Assembly (NCBI GenBank): GCA_938011325.1
Contig: CALLUD010000011.1
Span: forward strand, 1-64,000
Length of the DNA stretch: 64,000 bases
Source: an uncultured Spartobacteria bacterium
GTDB lineage: Bacteria > Verrucomicrobiota > Verrucomicrobiia > Chthoniobacterales > JAATET01
Direction: 5' to 3'
Positions 54,825 to 64,000 of this stretch are shown here, in pieces. Position numbers and translations under genes: made by a program. The notes beneath the pieces were generated by a model, which was not told where the DNA came from, did no database searches, and saw only the letters and a program-made list of their open reading frames with translations. Position 1 is the stretch's first letter; each line of letters starts with the position of its first letter.

Positions 54825-54928
54825 ACGCGGCCGCTTCCTTTCGCATATTTGCGCGCTCGTTGTCACCACCATTTCCGCATCATTCGCAGCCTATCAAAAG
54901 CACCTTCCGGCGAGCGCGCAGGAGCCGC

Positions 54929-56230
54929 TCAATCCGGGGTATTGATGGGGTCGTTGGGCGCTATCGGCAGCAGAATCGTCATGCGCGTTCCGCCCGCCTC
55001 CGAACTCGCTGCGGTGATCGTTCCTCCGTGCAAATCGACGATCTTTCGGCAGACGGTGAGCCCTAGACCCAAAGCGCGGCCGGTGCTGCGCGTCGTGAAA
55101 AACGGGTCGAACACGTTTCCGAGATTTTCCTTGGGAATGCCGGTGCCCTCGTCGGCGATCTCCACACTCACCACCCAATCGCCCATGCGCGCACGCTGAC
55201 CCGATCGCAAGCCTTCGTTTCGATCGACATCCGCCTGCGAAATCTTCCGCTTCCCGACCGTCACCGTGAGCTTCCCGCCCTCCGGCATTGCGTCAACGGA
55301 GTTTTGAAACAAGGCGGCGAGCACCTCCTGGAACCTCGCGCGGTCGAGTCGCGTGGCAGGCACCGCTTCGTCGAATTTTGTTTCCGCCGTGATTCCCGCC
55401 GCCTGGAAGACCGGCTCATGAGCGGTCAGCGCGGCCTCGATCACCTCGATCACATTGCACTCCTCGAGCTGAAGATTGCTGGCTGCGGAGGCATCCATCA
55501 ACGCACGGATCACGCTGTCGGCATGCGCGATCGCGGCGCGCATCGTCTGGATCACCGGCGCCTTCTTCTCATCAGCGTCGGCGGACAAATACTCGACCGC
55601 CATGTTGAGCGTGTTGAGCGGATTGCGAATTTCGTGCGCGAGTCCAAAGGCCAGCCGCCCCAGCGACTCGACCTTTTCCGCCTCCACCAGATACTTCTGC
55701 GTCGCCTTGAGCTTCTCGTTGGCGGCACGCAAGTCCTCGAGCGCCGAGCGCAGCTCCTTCTCGCGCTGGGCGAGTTGCTCGTTGCTTCGTTGCAGCGATT
55801 CTTCGAGCGCCTTCTGCGCCGTGAAATCCTTCGAGATGCCGCACGTTCCGAGGATGCGCCCGGAAGGATCACGCAACGGCATCTTCGTCGTGATCGCCCA
55901 ACCCACACGGCCGTCGGGAAGCGTTTCCTTCTCGACCTTTCCCACGATCGGCTCGCCGGTGGTCATCATCCGTCTTTCATCCTCGTAGGCCGGACGCGCG
56001 TGCTCGGGCGTAAAGAAATCGAAATCGGTTTTTCCAACCGCGTCCTCGGGATCCGCGATGGAAAAAAACTCCGCCATCGCGCGGCTGATTTTAAGAAACC
56101 GGCTCTCGCGGTCCTTGAAGTAAATGCGGTCGGGAATCTGCTCGAGCAGAAAATGCAGGAGCCATTGTTCGAACTCCGCCTTTCCGGCGATGGTGGGAAC
56201 GGTGGGGGATCCTGAAATTTCCTTGTCCAT
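54929..56230 (-). CDS. PAS-domain histidine kinase (NtrB-like layout)
   Basis: 433 residues, soluble. A PAS domain (about 25-145: IPDRIYFKDRESRFLKIS, VGKTDFDFF, PSGRILGTCGISKDFT) is followed by a coiled-coil, HisKA (LGRLAFGLAHEIRNPLNTLN) and HATPase (LFQNSVDAMPEGG, IADEGTGIPKENL, FDPFFTTR, ALGLGLTVCRKIV). No response regulator is adjacent; the nearest are the receivers downstream of the polyketide synthase on the same strand, 158 bases and one gene away. It may feed that pathway. Confidence 0.9.
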   Translation of the reverse strand: MDKEISGSPTVPTIAGKAEFEQWLLHFLLEQIPDRIYFKDRESRFLKISRAMAEFFSIADPEDAVGKTDFDFFTPEHARPAYEDERRMMTTGEPIVGKVEKETLPDGRVGWAITTKMPLRDPSGRILGTCGISKDFTAQKALEESLQRSNEQLAQREKELRSALEDLRAANEKLKATQKYLVEAEKVESLGRLAFGLAHEIRNPLNTLNMAVEYLSADADEKKAPVIQTMRAAIAHADSVIRALMDASAASNLQLEECNVIEVIEAALTAHEPVFQAAGITAETKFDEAVPATRLDRARFQEVLAALFQNSVDAMPEGGKLTVTVGKRKISQADVDRNEGLRSGQRARMGDWVVSVEIADEGTGIPKENLGNVFDPFFTTRSTGRALGLGLTVCRKIVDLHGGTITAASSEAGGTRMTILLPIAPNDPINTPD

Positions 56231-56326
56231 GAGGGGAAATGCCGCGCGTTACACAGCCGATTTCTCGCGAGCATTCCTTAGGCGCGGCGGAATCACAAGC
56301 CATTCGTCCGCGCCAAATGGATCACG

Positions 56327-57166
56327 CTACCGACCACTGCGCATTCGCAACGCCTCGAGCTGCATGCGGTGATGCAGCACACCTGGGTCCTGCGTCTTGT
56401 GCAGATAAGTGATGACGCCGAGTGTCACGAGCACGAGCAGCCCGAGCGTGACGATCGCTGCGAGCAACACCGAGCGCATTCTCTCGCCGATCTCGATGCG
56501 GACCTGACGCACCTCCTCCGCCTTCTGCGGCGCAGGCATCGGCGAAGGAGCAAGCGTCAGCGCGGGCTCACCGGAAGCCGGCACCGGCTTCATCTCAATC
56601 GGCTGGGACGGCACCGGCTGGAGAGGCTGCGTCTTCGGTTTTGAAGATGGTGGCGTTAGAATTCTCGCCGTCGCGGGACGCGATGCCCTCGGCACGGACG
56701 CGGGCTGCGGAGTTGCCGGCGGCGGCGCGGGCGGTTCAGCGGGATCGGCGAGCGAAGCCTGATCGGCTCGACGGGGCCTCACCGGTTTCTCGAGGCGCAT
56801 CCGGCCCCCCAGTCTGCGCAACTTCCGCTGGCGAATCGGCTCGACGGGAAGCGAGTGGCGAAACAGCTCCGAGATTGCATTCTCGAATTCCGGCATCGTC
56901 ACGATCTCGGGCGGAACCGCGCCGGTGTAATACCGCACCTTGCCCGTCGAGCAGTCGTAGAAAAACCGGACCGCGATCGCCTGCGAATCACTGCGCAGAA
57001 TCACCGGGAAGCACACCTGCGAAGCCGGCGTCACCGGATGATCTCCGGCATCAACCTCGGGAAGCCACAACGACCACACCTCGTCATCGTGGGAAAATTG
57101 CGCCGCCGCTCCCTCGAACGATTTGAGAAAGGCAATCAGCTCGACTCCCAGCGCAGCACTCTTCAT
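56327..57166 (-). CDS. Hypothetical tail-anchored protein with Pro-rich linker
   Basis: 279 residues from the ATG at 57166. An N-terminal globular part (AALGVELIAFLKSFEGAA, CFPVILRSDSQAIAVRFFYD) leads to a basic stretch (RQRKLRRLGGRMRLEKPVRP). A long Pro/Ala-rich linker (about 130-215) follows, then one membrane helix near the C-terminus (LLAAIVTLGLLVLVTLGVITYL) and a short tail. Probably anchored in the inner membrane. No family recognised. Confidence 0.65.
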   Translation of the reverse strand: MKSAALGVELIAFLKSFEGAAAQFSHDDEVWSLWLPEVDAGDHPVTPASQVCFPVILRSDSQAIAVRFFYDCSTGKVRYYTGAVPPEIVTMPEFENAISELFRHSLPVEPIRQRKLRRLGGRMRLEKPVRPRRADQASLADPAEPPAPPPATPQPASVPRASRPATARILTPPSSKPKTQPLQPVPSQPIEMKPVPASGEPALTLAPSPMPAPQKAEEVRQVRIEIGERMRSVLLAAIVTLGLLVLVTLGVITYLHKTQDPGVLHHRMQLEALRMRSGR

Positions 57167-57336
57167 CTCAACAACGCGCCCACGATCACGGTGAAACCTA
57201 GCCGATGCCGCGCTTCGTGAAAATCGGAATCGATGAATCGCGCGATTTCGTGAGCTCCGCTCCACTCAATCAGTTGCGGGAAACGCCAACATGGTCGATG
57301 TTGCAGCGCTACCACATCATGGGTTGGTTGGTGCAT

Positions 57337-57373
57337 CCCCGGTGAGGGGTTTATCCCCTCGCCGGGACTTTTT
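57337..57373 (+). terminator. Strong stem-loop between thiE and the next gene
   Basis: CCCCGGTGAGGGG-TTTA-CCCCTCGCCGGG forms a 12-base stem with one wobble pair, followed on the plus strand by ACTTTTT. It lies about 50 bases past the thiE stop. The T-run is on the plus strand while thiE reads on the minus strand, so it may act mainly as a barrier or 3'-end stabiliser. Confidence 0.5.
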
Positions 57374-57417
57374 CGTCGCCGGAAACCAACGGTTCCCCAC
57401 CTGGTTTTCCCGATTGC

Positions 57418-58056
57418 TCAGAGCGGCACTTCGCGAAGCAATTCCTGGCACGCGACCGCATAGCCCGCGGGATCGGGGGCCTTCAGAATTCCGGAAACGA
57501 TCACCACGCGGCGCGCACCCGCAGCGATCACCTCGGGCAGGTTCCCGGACTTGATTCCACCGATGCAAAAGACGGGCACCGGAGATTCTCGATTCACCGT
57601 GGCGACATCCTCGAGCCCGATCGGCACGTAATCCGGCTTGGTCGGCGTGGCAAAGAGCGGACCAAATCCGATGTAGTCCGCCCCCTCCTCCCACGCGGCG
57701 CGAGCCTGCTCCAGACTGTGCGTCGAGCGTCCCACGATCGCGGCCCGTCCCGCGGCCGCGCGTGCGTCGGCAATCGGGCCATCATCCTGTCCGATGTGCA
57801 CGCCGTTCGCGCCGGTCACCGGCACGAGATGGGGATGGTCATTGATGATGAACGGCACGCTCGCGGCCCGGCACCGCGCCGCGACTTCGCGGCCGAGCCT
57901 CACAATGGTGTCCTCGGGCACTCCCTTCGCCCGCAACTGGATCACGTCGATCGGTCCCGCCAGCATGCGATCGAGCATCGGCAGCGCACCGGACGACGGC
58001 AGGTAGCCGAGGTCGAGAATGCCGTAAAGACGGGCTGTCGGGAAAATTGCGCGCAA
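57418..58056 (-). CDS. thiE: Thiamine-phosphate synthase
   Basis: 212 residues, TIM barrel. It joins the hydroxymethylpyrimidine and thiazole phosphates to give thiamine phosphate. Signatures: VIQLRAKG (family QLR-K), FIINDHPHL, NGVHIGQDDGPI, VGRSTHSLEQA, YIGFGPLFATPTK and FCIGGIKSGNL. Normal length. It lies 38 bases downstream of accC on the same strand. No TPP riboswitch is visible before it. Confidence 0.93.
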   Translation of the reverse strand: MRAIFPTARLYGILDLGYLPSSGALPMLDRMLAGPIDVIQLRAKGVPEDTIVRLGREVAARCRAASVPFIINDHPHLVPVTGANGVHIGQDDGPIADARAAAGRAAIVGRSTHSLEQARAAWEEGADYIGFGPLFATPTKPDYVPIGLEDVATVNRESPVPVFCIGGIKSGNLPEVIAAGARRVVIVSGILKAPDPAGYAVACQELLREVPL

Positions 58057-58094
58057 AACCTACCCCCTGCTTTTCGCGGACCCCGGCCGCGTCG

Positions 58095-59453
<1,359 letters not shown>

Positions 59454-59460
59454 GCGCGCG

Positions 59461-59916
59461 TTACTTGACGCGGAACAGGGTCTGCCCGAACTGCACCGGC
59501 TTTCCGTTCTCGGCGACAACCTCCGCGATCACGCCGGCCACCTCGGCCTTGATTTCGTTCATCACCTTCATCGCCTCGACGATGCAGACGACCGTGTCCG
59601 GCGTCACTGTCTGGCCGACCTCTACATACGGCGGCGAGTCCGGCGAAGGCGCGGAATAAAAGGTCCCGACCATCGGGGAGGTGATCTCCTTCAAATTGGA
59701 AGCCGCGGGCGCTTCGGAGGCGGCCGGTGCCGCTGCAGGCGCCGCAGGCTGCTGGGGCGCGGCGATCTGCGGAGCCACCGCGTAAGTCGGAACCGGCGCG
59801 CTCTCGGCACCCGCCATTTGCAGCGTGATCTTGAACCCCTCCTTTTCCATTTTGAAAACGGCCAGGCCGTTTTTCTTCATCAGGTCAATGAGGGCACGAA
59901 TTTCTTTGATATCCAC
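59461..59916 (-). CDS. accB: Acetyl-CoA carboxylase biotin carboxyl carrier protein
   Basis: 151 residues from a GTG at 59916, which gives the usual N-terminus (DIKEIRALIDLMKKNGLAVF). A Pro/Ala-rich linker (about 45-80) follows, then the biotinyl domain with the modified Lys in VEAMKVMNEI. A longer start is possible, but its residues do not look like AccB. Co-transcribed with accC; divergent from secG. Confidence 0.94.
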   Translation of the reverse strand: MDIKEIRALIDLMKKNGLAVFKMEKEGFKITLQMAGAESAPVPTYAVAPQIAAPQQPAAPAAAPAASEAPAASNLKEITSPMVGTFYSAPSPDSPPYVEVGQTVTPDTVVCIVEAMKVMNEIKAEVAGVIAEVVAENGKPVQFGQTLFRVK

Positions 59917-60069
59917 GTGGCGGAAAGAGTTAAGACAGGGTGCCTTTTTCGCGGTTGGGCAAACGGGGGTCAAGATTTATGGCTCCGCAAGGTGTGAAGC
60001 CACCGGCAAAAACCACACCGGCTCCACGCTTTACAACTCGGCTCGTTCTGGCATGGTTGCCAGTTCTCC
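59917..60069. promoter_or_regulatory. Divergent promoter region accB / secG
   Basis: This 153-base interval holds the start signals of the fatty-acid operon on one side and of secG-panC-nadB on the other. No operator or riboswitch is evident. Confidence 0.4.
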
Positions 60070-60603
60070 ATGCACATCTTGCTTTACTTTCTCCTTACGG
60101 TGCACGTGCTCGTGTGCCTGCTCATGATCCTGCTTGTGCTCATGCAGCGCCCGCGCAGCGAGGGTCTGGGCGCGGCCTTCGGCGGGGGCATGACCGAGAA
60201 CATTTTCGGTGCGCAGACCACCAACATTCTCGCCCGGCTCACCACCTGGCTCGGCGGCACCTTCTTCGTGCTCACCCTCGCGCTGGCGATCGTCTACTCG
60301 CATTTGAACAGCGTCTCCCGCCAAACCGCGCTGGAAAAGGAACTGCTCGCCATGCCGACGCCCACCCCGGCGCCCGCGGCATCGCCGACCCCCGCCCCGG
60401 TCGGAGAAGCGCTGCCCGAGCCGGCCGCAGCACCTGCCGAGCCCGCTCCTGCCGTCGAGGAAGCGCCTTCGGCTGAGCAGCCCGGCGAAACGACGCCGAC
60501 CGGGACACAGCCCGCTCCGGATGCCGCCGCCACGGCCGTGCCGCTCCAGCCGGTTCCGCCGGCCCCGGTCGAGGAAGAGGCCACCGCTCCCGCCGGCAAC
60601 TAG
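60070..60603 (+). CDS. secG: SecG preprotein translocase subunit with long Pro/Ala tail
   Basis: 177 residues. The N-terminal 80 are a typical SecG: a helix (LLYFLLTVHVLVCLLMILLV), the loop LMQRPRSEGLGAAFGGGMTE and a second helix (GGTFFVLTLALAIVYSHL). The remaining ~95 residues are Pro, Ala, Thr and Glu rich and are not part of the family core; SecG is usually 75-115 residues. It assists SecYE in protein export. First gene of a tight operon with panC (12-base gap) and nadB. Confidence 0.92.
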   Translation: MHILLYFLLTVHVLVCLLMILLVLMQRPRSEGLGAAFGGGMTENIFGAQTTNILARLTTWLGGTFFVLTLALAIVYSHLNSVSRQTALEKELLAMPTPTPAPAASPTPAPVGEALPEPAAAPAEPAPAVEEAPSAEQPGETTPTGTQPAPDAAATAVPLQPVPPAPVEEEATAPAGN

Positions 60604-60615
60604 TCCGTTGGCCAC

Positions 60616-61452
60616 ATGAAGATCGCGAAGACGATCGGCTCCGCGAGGGCCTTCGTCCGCCAGTGCCCGAGACCGCTCGTGCTGGTGCCCACGATGGGCG
60701 CGCTTCATCAGGGCCACGCGCTCCTCATTCGCAAGGCCCGCAAGCTCGCCGGGCGCAATGGCAGCGTCGCCGTCTCGATCTTCGTGAACCCGACCCAATT
60801 CGGGCCAAAGGAGGATTTCGCACGCTACCCCCGCCCGTTGAAGGCGGACCTCGCCGTTTGCCGGAAATTCGGTGCGGACCTCGTCTTTCACCCATCGGTG
60901 GAAGAAATGTATGCGCGTGACGCGTCGGTCTTCGTCGAGGAGACCCTTCTTTCCAGCGATCTCTGCGGCGCGCGGCGGCCCGGGCATTTCCGCGGCGTCT
61001 GCACCGTCGTCGCGAAGCTATTTCTCATCCTCCAGCCCGACATTGCCGTCTTCGGCGAGAAGGACTGGCAGCAGCTCGCGATCCTGCGCCGCATGACGCG
61101 GGATCTGAACTTCCCCGTTCGCATCGTCGGCCATCCGACCGTGCGCGAGGCCGACGGTCTCGCGGTCAGCTCGCGAAATGCCTACCTCACTTCCGAGGAA
61201 CGCGCCGTTGCACCGGGCATTTACGCCGCGCTGAAGGCCGCCGCTGAAGAAAAGACCCCCGCCCGCATCGTCGCAAAGGCCGAAAAACAAATCTCCCGCA
61301 TCCCCGGCGCCCGAATCGACTACGTGCGACTCGTCGATTCCTCCACGCTTCAGCCCGTTCGCCGGCTCGACCGCGAGACCACGCTCGCCGTGGCCGTTTT
61401 CCTCGGCAATGCCCGTTTGATCGACAACGTGCAGATCCCGGCCCGCTCATGA
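60616..61452 (+). CDS. panC: Pantothenate synthetase
   Basis: 278 residues. It joins pantoate and beta-alanine using ATP. Signatures: VPTMGALHQGHALLIRKAR, VSIFVNPTQFGPKEDFARYPR, GARRPGHFRGVCTVVAKLF, FGEKDWQQLAILRRM and AVSSRNAYLTSEER. Complete; overlaps nadB by four bases. Confidence 0.96.
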   Translation: MKIAKTIGSARAFVRQCPRPLVLVPTMGALHQGHALLIRKARKLAGRNGSVAVSIFVNPTQFGPKEDFARYPRPLKADLAVCRKFGADLVFHPSVEEMYARDASVFVEETLLSSDLCGARRPGHFRGVCTVVAKLFLILQPDIAVFGEKDWQQLAILRRMTRDLNFPVRIVGHPTVREADGLAVSSRNAYLTSEERAVAPGIYAALKAAAEEKTPARIVAKAEKQISRIPGARIDYVRLVDSSTLQPVRRLDRETTLAVAVFLGNARLIDNVQIPARS

Positions 61453-63041
61453 TGGAGTTCGACTACGTCGTCGTCGGCAGCGGCATCGCCGGGCTGACGT
61501 TTGCGCTGAAGGCGGCGGACAAGGGCTCCGTCGCCATCGTCACCAAGCGCAAGCTCATCGACTCAAACACCGCCCGCGCCCAGGGCGGAGTCGCGTGCGT
61601 GATCAGCGACGAGGATTCCTTCGAGCTTCACATTCAGGACACGCTGGCCGCCGGCGCGGGACTCTGCCACGAGGACGCCGTGCGCACGGTCGTCACCGAG
61701 GGCCCGGCACGCATTCGCGAGCTCATGGAACTCGGCCTTCAGTTCGACGAGCGCGAGACCGACTCCGGCGGCCGGGAGCTCGACCTCGGCCGCGAGGGCG
61801 GCCACTCGAAGCGCCGCGTGCTTCACGTGCAGGACGCCACCGGCCGCGAGATCGAGAAGACGCTGGCCGACCGCGTCCGCGAGCACCCGGGCATCACGAT
61901 CCTCGAGAATCACATGGCCGTCGACTGTATCACGACCGGCAAGCTCGGCTACGCGATGCAAAACAGCTGCGTCGGCCTTTACGTGCTCGACGAGGCCACC
62001 GGCGAAGTCCTGACCATCCGCACAGACGTCACCGTGCTCGCGACCGGCGGTTGTGGGAAGGTTTACCTTTATTCCACGAACCCCGACATCGCCACGGGGG
62101 ACGGCGTGGCCATGGCCTGGAGGGCCGGCGCGACGATCGCGAACATGGAATTCATCCAGTTCCATCCGACCTGCCTCTATCATCCGCAGGCCAAGACGTA
62201 TCTCATCACCGAGGCCCTCCGCGGCGAAGGCGGCATCCTCATCGACAAGAACGGCCGGCGGTTCATGGAGAATCACCACCCGCTCAAGGAACTCGCCCCG
62301 CGCGACATCGTGGCCCGCGCGATCGATGCCGAGATGAAACGCACCGGCTCGGCGTGCATGTATCTCGACATTTCACACAAGCCCGCCGACTTCCTCCGCG
62401 AGCGCTTCCCAAACGCCTACCAAACCTGCCTGAAATACGGCATCGACCTCACCTCCGAGCCGATTCCGATCGTTCCCGCCGCCCATTATCAATGCGGCGG
62501 CGTAAAGACCGACCTGAATGGCGAAACCAGCCTGCGCGGACTTTACGCCATCGGCGAGGCCGCCTGCACCGGCCTCCATGGCGCCAACCGCCTCGCCAGC
62601 AATTCCCTGCTCGAGGCCCTCGTCCTTGCCCATCGCGCCTTCGAGAAATCCACCAGAAACCGCCCGCCCCGGGCCACCTACAATCTGCCGGAATGGCGCG
62701 CCGGCCAGGTCACCGACGTCGACGAGCTGGTCGTCATCTACCACAACTGGGACGAGATCCGGCGGCTCATGTGGGACTACGTGGGCATCGTCCGCACCGA
62801 CAAACGCCTCCTCCGGGCCGCCACCCGGCTGCGAAATCTCCACGCCGAGGTGCAGGAGTTTTACTGGAATTTCAAGGTCACCACGGACCTCCTCGAGTTG
62901 CGCAATCTCGTCGATGTGGCATCCTTGATCGTCGACTGCGCCCAGAGCCGAAAGGAAAGTCGCGGGCTCCATTTCACCCTCGACTACCCGGAAACCGACG
63001 ACCGGAAATTCGGGCGCGACACCACGATCCGGCGGACTTGA
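61449..63041 (+). CDS. nadB: L-aspartate oxidase
   Basis: 530 residues. Flavoprotein that oxidises aspartate to iminoaspartate for NAD synthesis. FAD motif VVVGSGIAGLTFAL; RAQGGVACV; the substrate region EFIQFHPTCLY and TEALRGEGGIL; active-site arginines in APRDIVARAID; and the C-terminal AHYQCGGVKTDLNGET, GLHGANRLASNSLLEALV. The succinate dehydrogenase flavoprotein is the main look-alike, but length and these motifs fit NadB. No nadA or nadC is seen in the window. Confidence 0.95.
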   Translation: MMEFDYVVVGSGIAGLTFALKAADKGSVAIVTKRKLIDSNTARAQGGVACVISDEDSFELHIQDTLAAGAGLCHEDAVRTVVTEGPARIRELMELGLQFDERETDSGGRELDLGREGGHSKRRVLHVQDATGREIEKTLADRVREHPGITILENHMAVDCITTGKLGYAMQNSCVGLYVLDEATGEVLTIRTDVTVLATGGCGKVYLYSTNPDIATGDGVAMAWRAGATIANMEFIQFHPTCLYHPQAKTYLITEALRGEGGILIDKNGRRFMENHHPLKELAPRDIVARAIDAEMKRTGSACMYLDISHKPADFLRERFPNAYQTCLKYGIDLTSEPIPIVPAAHYQCGGVKTDLNGETSLRGLYAIGEAACTGLHGANRLASNSLLEALVLAHRAFEKSTRNRPPRATYNLPEWRAGQVTDVDELVVIYHNWDEIRRLMWDYVGIVRTDKRLLRAATRLRNLHAEVQEFYWNFKVTTDLLELRNLVDVASLIVDCAQSRKESRGLHFTLDYPETDDRKFGRDTTIRRT

Positions 63042-63086
63042 GCGCGCTCCATTCCCCGCACCACTCTCGATTTTACTCTTGCAACC

Positions 63087-63962
63087 ATGTTTCCCCTGAC
63101 CCATAAACCCCGCCTGATGCGACACCTGAAGGGAATCCTTACAGGACTGACGGTGGCATTCGTCGCCATGGCTTCGCCGACGACGGCTCGCGCGGAATCC
63201 GCCCTCTCCTCGGGATCGGACTTTGCCAAATACGCGATGAAGCTCCGCGAGAAGGCGCTTCTGAAGATCGAGCCCCAGGTCACCACCTCGCGCACGTTCT
63301 CCTTTGGCTTCAACAAATACCCCTGGAAGCGGAACATTGTGACCACCGTTTTCTGGGTCGGTGAGCACGCCGCTCCGAACAACCCTGTTCCCAACTACAA
63401 GAGTTCGTGGGACCCGAATTGGGCGAAAAACTACGGCGGCTACGACAATCCCGATCCCGCCGCCCGCCGCAACTTCATCCCGAAGGACTTCGTCCCCCGC
63501 CAGAATCCCTTTTACGTGGCGCTCCCCTATAACGACGTCACCCGCGGCACCACGAAACCCGAATCCCGCCGTGTGATTCCCTGGTTCCGCGAAGCCTTCG
63601 AGCGCGAAGGCAAATCCGTCTGCAAGGGCCGCTGGGTCGCCATCCGCTACAAAGGCCGCGTCGCCTATGCCCAGTGGGAGGATTGCGGTCCGTTCCGCAC
63701 CGACCATTGGCAGTATGTCTTCGGCAACGAACGGCCGAAGCCCAACCTGAACCAGGGCGCCGGCCTCGACGTGTCCCCGGCCGTTCGCGACTACCTTGGA
63801 ATGAAGAGCAAGGACGTCTGCGACTGGAAATTCGTCGACTTCAAGGACGTACCGAAAGGCCCCTGGTCGAAATACGGCGACAACAACACCTTCGTCCTCC
63901 AGAGCCGCGGCGAGAATCTCTACTACGTCGACCGCAACAACGCGGCGAGCGCCCGGCGATAA
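63087..63962 (+). CDS. Secreted protein with a possible double-psi beta-barrel-like domain
   Basis: 291 residues (an internal ATG at 63117 is an alternative start). A signal peptide is visible (GILTGLTVAFVAMASPTTARA, cleaved near RAES). The mature protein has a conserved-looking domain: WVAIRYKGRVAYAQWEDCGP, FGNERPKPNLNQGAGLDVSP and AVRDYLGMK. The pairing of EDCGPF with GLDVSPAVRDYLG recalls RlpA/expansin-like barrels, but I am not sure of the family. Two Cys pairs could form disulfides. Probably periplasmic. Confidence 0.7.
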   Translation: MFPLTHKPRLMRHLKGILTGLTVAFVAMASPTTARAESALSSGSDFAKYAMKLREKALLKIEPQVTTSRTFSFGFNKYPWKRNIVTTVFWVGEHAAPNNPVPNYKSSWDPNWAKNYGGYDNPDPAARRNFIPKDFVPRQNPFYVALPYNDVTRGTTKPESRRVIPWFREAFEREGKSVCKGRWVAIRYKGRVAYAQWEDCGPFRTDHWQYVFGNERPKPNLNQGAGLDVSPAVRDYLGMKSKDVCDWKFVDFKDVPKGPWSKYGDNNTFVLQSRGENLYYVDRNNAASARR

Positions 63963-63979
63963 TCCGTCCGCCCTCCCCT

Positions 63980-63999
63980 GCGGCACTTTCTTGTGCCGC
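63980..63999 (+). terminator. Stem-loop after the last gene, cut by the window end
   Basis: GCGGCAC-TTTCTT-GTGCCGC is a perfect 7-base stem 18 bases after the stop of the secreted protein gene. Any T-run would lie beyond the window. Confidence 0.55.
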
Positions 64000-64000
64000 C

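Noticed and set aside
57418..58094. TPP riboswitch before thiE
   Set aside because: The gap to accC is only 38 bases and contains no recognisable aptamer.

Overview
The window is a GC-rich piece of a Gram-negative chromosome. Lipoprotein-type TolC, SecG, AccB/AccC, a reducing type I polyketide synthase and large hybrid histidine kinases point to a Verrucomicrobiota-like soil or freshwater bacterium. That placement is an inference from gene content and style; there is no rRNA or marker gene here to prove it.

Layout. 1-3.2 kb: a secreted protein running off the left edge through a Pro-Thr repeat. 3.4-7.7 kb: an orphan haem-copper oxidase subunit I behind a near-perfect 19-bp palindrome, a cysteine synthase, a broken MarR regulator and an Asp/Glu racemase-family protein. 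7.8-8.8 kb: a Phd-type antitoxin with a zeta-type kinase toxin. 9.2-13.7 kb: an efflux set (TolC divergent from YtcA-HlyD-FUSC) resembling ytcA-mdtNOP. 13.7-18.5 kb: a decayed zone with a LigD remnant, a frameshifted alcohol dehydrogenase spliced onto a truncated cyclase/dehydrase-type gene, then SPW-repeat, DUF2231, SDR and DUF2243 genes. 18.9-21.8 kb: an M28 peptidase, a WYL regulator and a frameshifted VWA protein.

21.8-40.1 kb is the most interesting region. It is an ~18-kb, single-strand run of nucleic-acid-processing genes ending near a tRNA-Val. In transcription order (right to left) these are a Mre11/SbcD-like nuclease, an SbcC/YhaN-like ATPase with an unusual apex domain and a C-terminal winged helix, a Res-type helicase-nuclease, a SNF2/RapA-like helicase, an Hsp70/actin-fold ATPase, and a beta-class adenine methyltransferase split by one in-frame TAA. 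A GmrSD/DUF262 remnant, an HTH-PIN toxin-antitoxin pair and a ParE-like/UvrD fusion follow. It looks like a large restriction-type defence system. I do not recognise the six-gene combination as a named system.

41.0-56.2 kb is a signalling and secondary-metabolism block. A methyltransferase of the PhcB type (hydroxy-fatty-acid methyl ester signal synthesis) and four receiver/kinase proteins resemble an expanded phcBSRQ quorum-sensing operon, directly downstream of a complete single-module reducing polyketide synthase. A PAS histidine kinase lies upstream.

56.3-64 kb is housekeeping: ThiE, AccC-AccB, and divergently SecG-PanC-NadB, then a conserved secreted protein. Interrupted genes cluster between 6.5 and 27.5 kb; none is visible from 28 to 64 kb.
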